This document shows, in pieces, positions 54,927 to 64,000 of a stretch of 64,000 bases of DNA. Location of the stretch: contig JAGFNQ010000842.1 of assembly GCA_024364735.1 (NCBI GenBank), positions 81,362 to 145,361 on the forward strand, in the 5' to 3' direction. The notes beneath the pieces are model-generated. The model was not told where the DNA came from and did no database searches. It saw only the letters and a program-made list of their open reading frames with translations. Origin of the DNA: Boesenbergia rotunda (Eukaryota > Streptophyta > Magnoliopsida > Zingiberales > Zingiberaceae). Positions within the stretch are counted from its first letter, which is position 1, and each line of letters starts with the position of its first letter. The position numbers and the translations under genes were made by a program.

Positions 54927-57900
54927 TGTTGATGCAGTCTAGCCCGATTGTTGTTTTGGTGTTGACAACGATTTAAGTTTAGTTGAATGGATTTGGATTA
55001 AGTCCAGGTGGATCTAAGAGATCGCACGCTGGCATGGGAAAAGACCTAGTGGGACTAAGCACACCTAGTGGGACTAGGTGAAACCCTGGTGAGTGAAGCC
55101 AGGTCCTAACTTGGAGGGCTAGGTGTGAAAAGTCCTAACTTGGAGGGTTAGGTGTGGAAAAGTCCTAGCTTGGAGGGCTAGCTTGGAGGGCTAGGTGTGG
55201 AAAGTCCTAACATGGAGGGTTAGGTGTGGAAAAGTCCTAGCTTGGATGGCTAGGTGTGAAAATTCCTAACTCGGAGAGTTAGGTGATTGGAAATTCTGGT
55301 GAGTGAAGCCGGGTCCTGGTGAGTGAAGCCAGATTGAAATCCTAGTGAGTGAAGCTAGGTTGAAATCCCGGTGAGTGAAGCCGGGTCCTGGTGAATGAAG
55401 CTAGGTTGAAATCCTAGTGAGTGAAGCTAGGTTGAAATCCCGATGAGTGAAGCGAGGTCCTAGTGAGTGAAGCCATGTGATTGAAATCCTAGTGAGTGAA
55501 GCTAGGTTGAAATCCCGGTGAGTGAAGCCGGGTCCCAGTGAGTGAAGCCGGGTGATTGAAACCCTAGCTTGGAGGGTCAGGTCCTAGCTTGGAGGGCTAG
55601 GTTGAAGTCCTGGTGAGTGAAACTAGGCACGGAGTCTTGGTTCGGGGGACTAAGAACAAGTTAGAGAAGGGCTGGAGGCTTGTTCTCGTGACTTAGAGTG
55701 GATTTGACCTTGTCTGGATCGGTCTGGTGACTGATCAGGGAAGTTGGCACGGAGTTCCTTCATGGATCGGTCTGGTGACCGATCAGGCTGTGTCTGATTG
55801 GTCTGGTGACCGATCAGGGAGCACACAGTGAGTTTGGTAGCCTACTGATCGGCTCCTGATCGGTCTGGTTATCGATCAGGGAGCATACAGTGAGTTTGGG
55901 AACCTTACTGTTCGGTTCCTCATCGGTCTGGTGACCGATTAGGGATACTATTCAGATAGTTCTGGTGAACGATCAAATGTCGTGAGCTCCTCTCTATGTT
56001 TGATCAGGTTGGATCCTGATTGGTCAGGAAGTGCCCTGATCGGTCCCCAGACCGATCAGGCCACACCTTGATCGGTCTGGTGACCGATTAGGCCACATCC
56101 TGATCGGTCTGGGGACCGATCAGGAGTGTGCAGCAGACTGTTGGATAGGTCTAGGGACCTATCAGGAGTGTGCAGCAGACTTCTGGATAGGTCTGGTGAC
56201 CGATCAGGCCACATCCTGATCAGTCTGGGGACCGATCAGAAGCTGAACTTTAATTCAAATACGCTGTCAGAAGCTCTGATCACGACTGTTTTCTCTGCCG
56301 ATTCTCTGATACATTGCTGATTTCATTTGATATGTTTTGCTAAGCTTCTGTTGAAGTGTGCAGGCTTTATAGGGATGGTTCAAACATTGGAGGAGGGTCA
56401 ATGGAAGACTTTCCTTTGAGCAGCTTTGGCTGTTTCTCCTTCTCAGGTTTCAACGGGCAACTGGCGCAGCTGGCGACTGACGGAGACTCAGCTGGAAAGG
56501 AAGTCTTCAGTGGACTGAGTGCTCAGGGAGGTCAGTAGGGTTAGGCTTGCTCAGTGGATGCTGATGAAGCTTGCGATGGTGAGCAGAGTTTAAGTAAAAG
56601 CAGGATGCAGAGGAACAGCAACAAGGATAGACAGAAAAATGAGTGAAGTTTTTGCTGTGGGGTTGAGCTCTCTGTGTGTTGCTTTGTGCTTGAGCGTTAT
56701 TGTTACATCCTTGTGAGCGATCCTTCTTAGTCTCGTGAGCTTATCTTGTATCCTATTGAGACGCTTTTGGAGAGGTTTCTCTACCGAGAAGGAGGCGCTG
56801 TTTTATCCGATGTTCACCGGGGCTTGATCTGCCGATGATCAAGATATCACCCACCTTACAGGCACGCCAAGGAGTAAGGGCAAGTTATCCCCGAACCTTG
56901 TAAACGATCCTTGTTAGCGATCATTGGTTTGTATTCTCTATTTCAGCATTTCTGTTATGTTTGTTTCTCTGCATATGTTTTGTTTCCGCTGCTGCAAACT
57001 TAAGTGCAGAGAAAATTTTAAAAGAGCTAAGTTTCAAGTGTCTGGCTATATTCACTCAAGAATCAATCGTGCCCGCTAGATGGGGGGTGAATAGCGATTT
57101 TCGAACCCCTTTCTTCCTACACGGTTAGTTTGTGCAGCGAAAATAATAATAAACAAAACTAACAATGAAGAACAAACGCTAACAACCTGATTTACTAGGT
57201 ATCCACCCCGGACGAGTGACTAATCCAAGAATCCGTCGGTGGATCAATCCCCGGATAACCTCCGGCTAGCCCTTGTCGCTCGTTGTGGGTGCAGAAACCT
57301 CGCCACAATCTCAAACGAAGCACTGAGCACAAAGACTACTATCTTGCCTTTAACCAAGACAAGATTCGTCAAGAACTCAGCCACCACGAAGTCCTTTTTA
57401 AATATGACTCGGGCTGAAACCCTCGCCACCAGTCGACTACCCCAGGGCAGTCGACTGGTGCCACTGAAATTCGACCGTTGCACCCCAACGTTCAAATTCT
57501 CTGCCAACTCACCAACCACCTACCAGTCGACTGCCCCCAGGGCAATCGACTGGTCCCAGGGCTGAGACCTTTCTGTGAGTTCCATCAGTCGACTGCCCCC
57601 AGGCCAGTCGACTGGTCTACTCACCCACCTAAGGTTACCCTTCCTGAGTATATTCCACTCCGCACTCAAACCCTAGGATTTCCCGAGTACAATCACACTG
57701 CACTCGTACCATCACGACTCGACTGACTCCTCATCCACAGCCTCGATTGTTGCCTTCGCGCCCTCTTCATCTTCGGCTCCCGTCCCTCGGATGCACACAA
57801 GCCTCCAGCTTGCCTCCATGCCATCCTTCATGCATGCCTCAAAGTCCGCGCCCCTCAGCTAATCGTCCCTGCTCTCCAAGGTCCCTCGGGTGCACACAAG

Positions 57901-58119
57901 CCTCCAGCTTGTCTCCATGCCACCCTTCACCGTACCGAGGCCGTCCAGTCAAGTCCATATGTGTAACCTGTACAACCTGCACACTCAACATACACATATA
58001 AGAACACGAGGGTAAACCTAACTTAAACCTTTTGCCCAAACATCAAAACACATGGTCACTCCGGACCACAAATTGCCTCAACATTCACCCCCCCTTCTCT
58101 AGCCATCCAAGGACCAACA
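54927..58119 (+). mobile_element. 3' LTR of S3, split by a solo LTR
   Basis: Same LTR as 48919-51124, starting TGTTGATGCAG and ending GGACCAACA. It runs to 57055 and resumes at 58084 with TTCACCCCCCC. The intervening 1028 bp are an S2 solo LTR in reverse. Confidence 0.85.
57056..58083 (-). mobile_element. S2 solo LTR nested in the S3 3' LTR, TSD TTCAC
   Basis: Flanked by TTCAC at 57051-57055 and 58084-58088. It is similar to 29822-30840 throughout (GGTGAATAGCGATTTTCGAA near the left end, CAGTCGACTG pairs at 57430-57620, TTGCCTCAACA at the right). The left terminus reads TCAAGA where the other copy has TGTTGG, so one end is not canonical. ORFs 57239-57565, 57478-57726 and 57747-58001 are inside the LTR. 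Confidence 0.8.
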
Positions 58120-59000
58120 ACCATGATAAACTCACTCTTCCCTCTTCTCTCTAGTTTATAGTTGTAGAAGCTATTCTTTATCTTCTTGTTGTTATCTTCC
58201 TTGCAATGGAGTAATTTCGGTCGTGTTGATTTGCACAGTCGTGTTGAATTTCAGGCAGCTCTATAGGGCAATAATAAAACGGCCATAACCTTTTGCTCGG
58301 TTGGAGTTTCATGTAAGTTTTTTATAGCAAAATGTAGATAATTTCATGGGCTACAACTTTGGTTAAGAGTAAAGTATGAGAAAACCAAATCTAAGTGGTG
58401 AAAAATTCAATTCACCGAAGCCATGTATAGGGGCCAATCTGGAAATGTTTGAGACAGGTTAAAAGGGCCAAGAGAACACTAGTTTTGCCATCTTGGCTTT
58501 TGGGTTCCACCCCTTTGCGTGGGGAAAGGGTTTTCCCCCTTGGGGAGACCTTTATGAGTCAACCTTCTTCTTCTCTGACAGTCTGAGGCCATCTCCATCA
58601 TCCATCTACCTCCGAGGCAAGGGATTGGTTCCATGCTCTAAGGATAAGTTTTTTTTCTTCCCTTTCTCTTGTATTCGGTGTACACTGCTTTCTTTTGTGT
58701 TTTTGGTTATCTCTCCCCATGCTTAGAGAGTAGAGTCTCCATGTTCTAAGGTCTAGGATGTATTTGTGATGTGTATTTGATGATATTCCTATCAATTGGC
58801 ATGTACATTATGTTGATAACATATTTTGGCACACTTCTTGTCCAATGAAATGCTTCTATAAATGTTTTGTGCTTAGATCACTTAAGTACTTGAATGATTG
58901 TTGTGCTTGATTGAATGAATTATGTGGATCAATCTCCATTAGGGTGAGATGCTCAACGTTGTATGTTCGGAGAGCTCTCTGTGACAATGGTATCCTTTCT
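58120..59000 (+). mobile_element. Athila-like LTR, continuation
   Basis: Begins with the right ACCAT duplication, then ATAAACTCACTC and TTCCCTCTTCTCTCT, as in 22926-23262. It continues through GAAATGCTTCTATAAATGTT and GGTGAGATGCTCAACG...GTTCGGAGAGCTCTCTGTGA, wording typical of Athila LTR ends. A stretch at 58480-58700 repeats features already seen at 48780-48860, so two LTR copies may be joined here. It is cut at 59001 by an S1 solo LTR. The ORF 58493-58726 is not a gene. Confidence 0.45.
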
Positions 59001-60329
59001 GTTGGTACAGGCAGCACCTAAGTCAAACCTGGGTTTTGATAATGGCAAAGGGTTCAGAAGATAAGATGTTATTGTGATCTAACTTGTTCACTGAGTGTGC
59101 AGGAAGAAGTCCTAGGTACACTAGGCAAGAAGTCCTGGCAAAGGGCTGGGCAAAGAAGTCATAGTCAAGGACTGGGCAAGAAGACCAGACCGGAAGTCGA
59201 GCAAAGAAGTCCTGGTCGAGGACTGGGCAAGAAGTCCTGGCAAGGAGCTGGGCACCGAAGACCTGACCGGAAGTTGGGCACGAAGACCTGGTCAGGTGGA
59301 TTGGGCAAAAGTTCAACCGAAGGAGCCAGTTGGCAAAAGGTAAACTCTCCTAAGAGGAGTAGGTGAGGACGCGTTCCCTGTCGAGGGAACAGTAGGCGTC
59401 GGTTCGACCTAGGGTTCGATTTGGGAGACCCGAAGTCAGAACCAAGATAGCTACGGCTGTAAATAATGACTAACACTCTTGCTTGGTTTGTTTTGGAAGT
59501 AACCTTGGTTACAGGGACTGAAGGATTGTGTTTTTGCAGCTCAGACGCCCCAAAGGAGTGGGGTGGTTCACTGGGCTAGGCGCCCGCAAGGTCACGGGCG
59601 CCCAAGGTCAAGACCAAAAACTGCCAAGAAGCAAGACTGCTTCGAACCACACTGGGCTAGGCGCCCAGGAGGTCCCGGAAGCCCAAGGTCAAAGCCAAAG
59701 CAGTCATCAAAGCAACTCTACCACGAAGCCAATGGACCAGGTCAACGCAGGCACCCGAGAGGTTCCGGGTGGCCCAGTCAGCCCAGGTGCCGAGTCGAAG
59801 GGGATAAGCGCTGACTGAGCCTGCGGATTGAGGTTCTCGCAGGTGAAGGCACGTGTCAGGCACCCCCAACGAATCAGGCGCCCCCATGGGTGCTATATAA
59901 GGGGGTTCACCCTCAAGGCTTCGATAATCCAATTCTTTCCAACGCTCCAAACACTTTCGCTCACGCGCTGCGCTCCGGCAAAGTTCCACTTCAATATTTC
60001 AGGGTCGACAACGACCCTCTTCTCCAGAATTCGATCCATCTCGGGCATCAGCAAAGTTTCAATTTACGAAAGTGTTGTGATTTAATTTTCCAAATTCTAT
60101 ATCTGTACTTTCAATCTGTAAAAATCTTTTCGAATATAGAATTGCCCAAAGTAAACGGTCAAGGACCATGGGCCTTGGAGTAGGAGCCGACCGCGACTCC
60201 GAACCAAGTAAAAAATCGACTTGTGTTCGTGTGCACTTTATTTCTTTCTGCTGCGTATATTCTTTAACTGTCCAAAAAATTTTGATAACGATATTCAACC
60301 CCCCCTCTATCGTTTTCTTCGATCCAACA
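59001..60329 (+). mobile_element. S1 solo LTR, TSD CTTTC
   Basis: TGTTGGTACAGGCAGC start, CCAACA end, 1329 bp, flanked by CTTTC at 58996-59000 and 60330-60334. It has a weaker hairpin array (59105-59310), GGCGCCC-type words (59580-59890), TATATAAG at 59894, and no internal domain. The ORFs inside it (59023-60298) are not genes. Confidence 0.9.
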
Positions 60330-61028
60330 CTTTCAACCAGACTACCATAAGCATTCCCTTGACTTGGAGGTCATATCCTCACATGTATAGACATAATCAC
60401 TATTCAATGGGTCATCCCTAATTGTTAGATCTCTAGCATGAAATACAAAAAAAAACAATAAACACTTACATTGATCGGCGGGGAAGAAAAGTGGAGAAGT
60501 TGTTGTCGGCAAGAAGGTTAGGGCACGAACACTTCTCAGCGATTCCACGAACCAAATCCCTCTATTCTCTTCTCGCGATGAATCCTTCCCTCATTGCTTG
60601 CGATGAACTTATCATCTTGCACTTGGACGCTAATTATAAGAGAAGGGAGTCTTTTCCTCTACCTCCATCAATGGAGGAAGGTGAATGGATATCTCTTCCC
60701 ATTCCACCATTAATTGAGGAAGATGAAGGTGAATGGATGCCCTTTCACCTACCCAATTCCAACATCTCCCACTCATCCAAGTCAATCAATAATAGTCATC
60801 TAGTCACAAAGACCATATAAGAACATTCAATTCACACTTTAGGGAAAATGATCTGTGCGACAGCAAGCACACTGAGCAATTACTGCTAAGAAAGTTGTTA
60901 CACTTAACTTAGCTGCTCTATAGAACAAATTTGAGACATTAATAACCTGCCTTTACCCCAGATTAAATATTTACATCAGTATGAACATCTCTAATCTCTC
61001 ATTTGACTACTATGTCAAGAGCTTGTTC
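60330..61028 (+). other. Flank between S1 solo LTR and second S3 element
   Basis: Begins with AACCAGACTACCATAAGCATTC, plausibly the continued Athila-like LTR. The rest (about 60450-60830) has a short Glu-rich ORF I do not recognise and no splice or repeat structure. Confidence 0.35.
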
Positions 61029-63085
61029 TGTTGATACAGTGTGGCCCTGATTGTTGTTTTAGTGTTGACATCGATTTTAGTTTAGGTTGATTATGATTAT
61101 GATGATTATGATTAAGTCCTGGTCGGGGATCAAGCATGGTATGGTAAATCCTAGTCTGGAGGGCTAGGTGTTGGAAAATCCTAACCTGGAGGGTTAGGTG
61201 TGAAAAGTCCTAGCTTGGAGGGCTAGGTGTTGGAAAAGTCCTAATTTGGAAGGGTTGGGTGAAAAGTCCTAGCTTGGAGGGCTAGGTGAAAAGTCCTAAC
61301 TTGGAGGGTTAGGTGTAAATTCTCATCCTGGAGAATTAGGTGAAAAGTCCTGGCTTGGAAGGTCAGGTGCCTAGCTTGGAGGGCTAGGTTGGATGATGTT
61401 CTAACTCGGAAGGGTTGGGTGAAAAGTCCTAGCTTGGAGGGCTAGGTGAAAAGTCCTAGCTTGGAGGGCTAGGTGAAAAGTCCTAACTTGGAGCGTTAGG
61501 TGCAAATTCCCAACTTGGAGAGTTAGATGGAAAAATCCTTGGCTTGGAGGGCTAAGGTGGATGAAACTCTAGCTTGGAGAGCTAGGGTTGAGTCCCTGAA
61601 TCGGTCTGGTGACCGATCAGGGACATTGGCATGCTACTCCTTCGTGGATCGGTCTGGTGACCGATCCAGCGATGTCTGATCAGACTGGTGACCGATCAGG
61701 GAGCGCACAGTGAGGTTGGGAACCTACTGTGTGGCTTTTGATCGGTCCGGTGACCGATCAGGGAGGAGGCTGCTTCCTTGCTGCCTTGCTCCTGATCGGT
61801 CTGGTGACCGATCAGGGAGCGGGAAGTGAGTGAGTTCCCTTGCTGATCAAGTCCTGAACGGTCCGGTGACCGATCAGGGACTTAGGAGCTGATTAAAAAA
61901 CCACTGTTCATCTGTCCTGATCGGTCTGGTGACCGATCAGGCTTCACTTTGATCGGTCCGGTGACCGATCAGGCTGTGTTGCCGTAAGTGCTGGGAATCC
62001 CAGCACAGCAGTAGATCAGTCTGGTGACCGATCCACAAGTCCTGGATCGGTCCGGTGACCGATCACTTTAATTCAAATTGCACTGTCAGACGCGGTCAGA
62101 GCGTCTAATCATATCCGATTCGCTGCTGTTTGCCTCTGATATTTGATTTACTGTATGATTTACTGCTCTAATAGTCTGATTAAGCTGTAGGTGACAGGGG
62201 AGGATTCAAACACTCAAGGGGAGGTCAATGGAGGCTTTCCTTGGAGCAAGTTTGTCCGATTCTCCATGTCAGGTTGCAACGGCCGAGCTGCAGACTGGAG
62301 CCGAGACTGGGGCTTGGTTGAGGGGATCTCAGGAAGACCAGAGAGGGCTCAGTGGTAGCTGGCGTTGGCAGTGAAGTAGCTGGAGGCTACGGAGGATGTT
62401 GTCACCTGGTGCTGTGTGGAGAATCAAAAGGGCGGAAGTTGTCTTCGTGGAAGTAGAGTTCGTGAACTTGTGTTCTTGCCGCGCCTTGTGTTCTCCACAA
62501 CTTGCTTGCTGTGTTCTTGAAGTTTTCATCAATTTGAGCTAGCGATCGAGAAGCAATCATCCATTACTTGAGCGCTTGAAGGAGAGAACAAGGAGCTTGG
62601 AGTCCGATAGTGGGAAGACACGAAGAAGGGTTCTTGCGTGAGATCGCCACTGGGTGGAGCTCAGGGAAGCTTGCTGTATTCTTGTCCTTGCTAAGTGTAT
62701 GAGTAAGATCCTTCTTGTTGTTTCTTTGTCCTTAAACTATATCTGTGATTGAAACGCTGTGGAGAGGTTTCTCCACCGAGAAGGAGGTTGCGTTATATCC
62801 AGTGAAAACCGGGGCTTGATCTGCCGACGATCAAGGGATCGCCCACCTTAAGGGCACGCCAAGGAGTAGGGGCAAGTTATCCCCGAACCTTGTAAACCCT
62901 CTTGTTAGCGATCTTGGTAGTTGTCTCTGTTTGCTGTCATTTCTGTTTTCATTTACTGCACTGCTTCATTCTTCTTTGTTTCTTCCGCTGTGCTACTGAT
63001 AAGTTGAGTACAGGAAATTTGTTAAGTGCAAGAAAAAGTGATTGGCTATATTCACCCCCCCTCTCTAGCCATCTCGTTTCCAACA
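61029..63085 (+). mobile_element. 5' LTR of second S3 copia element
   Basis: TGTTGATACAG start, CCAACA end, 2057 bp. It carries the CCTAGC/CCTAAC hairpins (61140-61590), the GATCGGTC array (61590-62070) and the pyrimidine-rich end. It is diverged from the 48919 copy but collinear with it. The five bases before it are TGTTC; the far end is outside the window. Confidence 0.85.
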
Positions 63086-63087
63086 AG

Positions 63088-63101
63088 TGGTATCAGAGCT
63101 T
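63088..63101 (+). promoter_or_regulatory. tRNA-Met primer-binding site (second S3)
   Basis: TGGTATCAGAGCTT two bases after the LTR, as in the other S3 copy. Confidence 0.85.
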
Positions 63102-63143
63102 GGGGCTCTGTTTACGGCTTAACATCCAAGAGTTATCAACAAG

Positions 63144-64000
63144 ATGGCGTTGAGAGAAGGCTTCTCCACCACCCGACCTCTATTCTTCGATGGCGCTGAT
63201 TTCCAATATTGGAGATCGAAGATGGAATATTACTTAAAGATGAACATCCATACTTGGTTCGCGGTGAAGGAGGGATTCACCCCTCCTAAGGATGATGAAG
63301 GCAAAGAGCTTGAGTCGTGGAGATGGACTGCTGAACAAACTCGCAAGAGTGAAGCCGACGCGAAGGCGGTTGTCACTCTACAATGTGGCATGAACAAAGA
63401 TCAACTCATCAAAGTTGGTCCTTTCACAAGTGCAAAGGACTTGTGGAACAAACTCATTGAGCTTCATGAGGGCACCCGGGATTCTAGAATCACAAAGAGG
63501 GACTTGTTCCTCAATCAACTTCAAAATCTCTCCATGAAGGAGAATGAGTCAGTAAGTGAGCTTCATAGCCGGTTCAAGGAAGTCCTCAATGGGCTTCATT
63601 CAATTGATGAAAAGGTCGAGAATCGCGACCTTGTGAGGTATGTCTTGAAAGCATTTCCAAGTAATGTTTTGTGGTCATCCATGGTGGATGCCTACAAAGT
63701 ATCCAAGGATTTATCTATTGTAAAGTTAGATGATTTATTTTGTGAGATGGAATTGCATGAAATGGCTAACAAAGGCCCCAAGGAGAAGGGGATTGCCTTA
63801 GTTCCAGGGGACCGAACCAACAAGAAGAAGAAGGAGAAGAAGAAGGAGAAGGAAGTATCTTCATCTTCATCCTCTTCCGAATCCGAGTCCTATTCCGAGG
63901 AAGATGGCAGCGGCTCTTCTTCATCCGAAATGGCAAACTTCATGCGAAGGATGAAGAGAAGGGATCGACGCTTCAAGAATAGAGGTAACCCTAGTGAATC
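63144..64000 (+). CDS. gag: Open S3 copia gag, incomplete at window end
   Basis: Reads without a stop from MALREGFSTTRPLFFDGADF to the window edge (about 285 codons). UBN2-type gag: YWRSKMEYYLK, VVTLQCGMNKDQLIKVGPFT, DLWNKLIELHEGTRDSRI, LHSRFKEVLNGLHSIDEKVE. Where the 51183 copy has a stop, this one has Lys (SIVKLDDLFCEME). A Lys-rich linker and a Ser/Glu tract follow, and the window ends just short of where the zinc knuckle is expected. It would form the retrotransposon particle and bind RNA. Whether pol follows is the key unknown. Confidence 0.9.
   Translation, partial: MALREGFSTTRPLFFDGADFQYWRSKMEYYLKMNIHTWFAVKEGFTPPKDDEGKELESWRWTAEQTRKSEADAKAVVTLQCGMNKDQLIKVGPFTSAKDLWNKLIELHEGTRDSRITKRDLFLNQLQNLSMKENESVSELHSRFKEVLNGLHSIDEKVENRDLVRYVLKAFPSNVLWSSMVDAYKVSKDLSIVKLDDLFCEMELHEMANKGPKEKGIALVPGDRTNKKKKEKKKEKEVSSSSSSSESESYSEEDGSGSSSSEMANFMRRMKRRDRRFKNRGNPSE

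Larger units (their letters stand above)
48919..58119 (+). mobile_element. Complete gag-only copia element (S3), TSD ACCAT
   Basis: 5' LTR 48919-51124, internal 51125-54926, 3' LTR 54927-58119 (the last holding a 1028-bp solo LTR). The 5-bp ACCAT occurs at both flanks (48914-48918, 58120-58124). The internal region has a primer-binding site, gag and a purine tract but no protease, integrase, RT or RNase H text. This is the layout of non-autonomous gag-carrying elements. An apparently better-preserved relative starts at 61029. Confidence 0.85.

Noticed and set aside
59528..59989. Several ORFs of about 100 aa
   Set aside because: All are within the S1 solo LTR and overlap its palindrome cluster and TATA region.

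Overview
The window looks like repeat-dense nuclear DNA of a flowering plant, most likely a large-genome monocot. The evidence is SIRE-like Ty1-copia and Tat- and Athila-like Ty3-gypsy retrotransposons stacked inside one another, CACTA and tRNA-SINE remnants, and one intron-rich plant GH1 beta-glucosidase gene. The Zingiberales are a guess. There is no bacterial, organellar or viral gene organisation. Lineage names rest on motifs I can read, not on a search.

Layout. 1-2757: 3' end of a SIRE-like copia element (family S1, + strand), inserted in the RT domain of a Tat-like gypsy element on the minus strand (2758-6215). 6216-9085: gene-free DNA with a degenerate tandem repeat. 9085-15670: large rearranged foldback made of hairpin arrays, split by a 1.86-kb solo LTR (12634-14492, TSD CCTAG). 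15.7-20.5 kb: CACTA-type remnants, an unrecognised coding-like segment and a SINE with an 18-bp TSD. 20939-22797: intact 1.86-kb foldback with a 12-bp TSD. 22.9-29.8 kb: Athila-like LTR scrap, then the 3' part of a second Tat-like element that carries two tandem antisense genes, each with its own TATA box and a matching intron. 29.8-37.2 kb: copia S2 invaded by copia S1, both minus. 37632-38436: 805-bp palindrome. 39308-42240: GH1 gene, 11 exons, with two small frameshifts. 43.7-48.2 kb: chromovirus-like LTR, transposon subterminal-like repeats and a copia gag relic. 48173-61028: Athila-like LTR sequence holding a complete gag-only copia element of family S3 (48919-58119, TSD ACCAT), whose 3' LTR holds an S2 solo LTR (TSD TTCAC). 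Downstream lies an S1 solo LTR (59001-60329, TSD CTTTC). 61029-64000: 5' end of a second S3 element with an open gag running off the window.

The only probable host gene is the beta-glucosidase; almost everything else is mobile DNA. The most unusual signal is structural. The S1 and S3 LTRs contain arrays of short hairpins in which the loop stays nearly constant while the two stem arms change together from unit to unit. S1, S2, S3 and the Tat LTRs also carry family-specific palindrome arrays, in S1, S2 and Tat placed just upstream of a TATA-like box.
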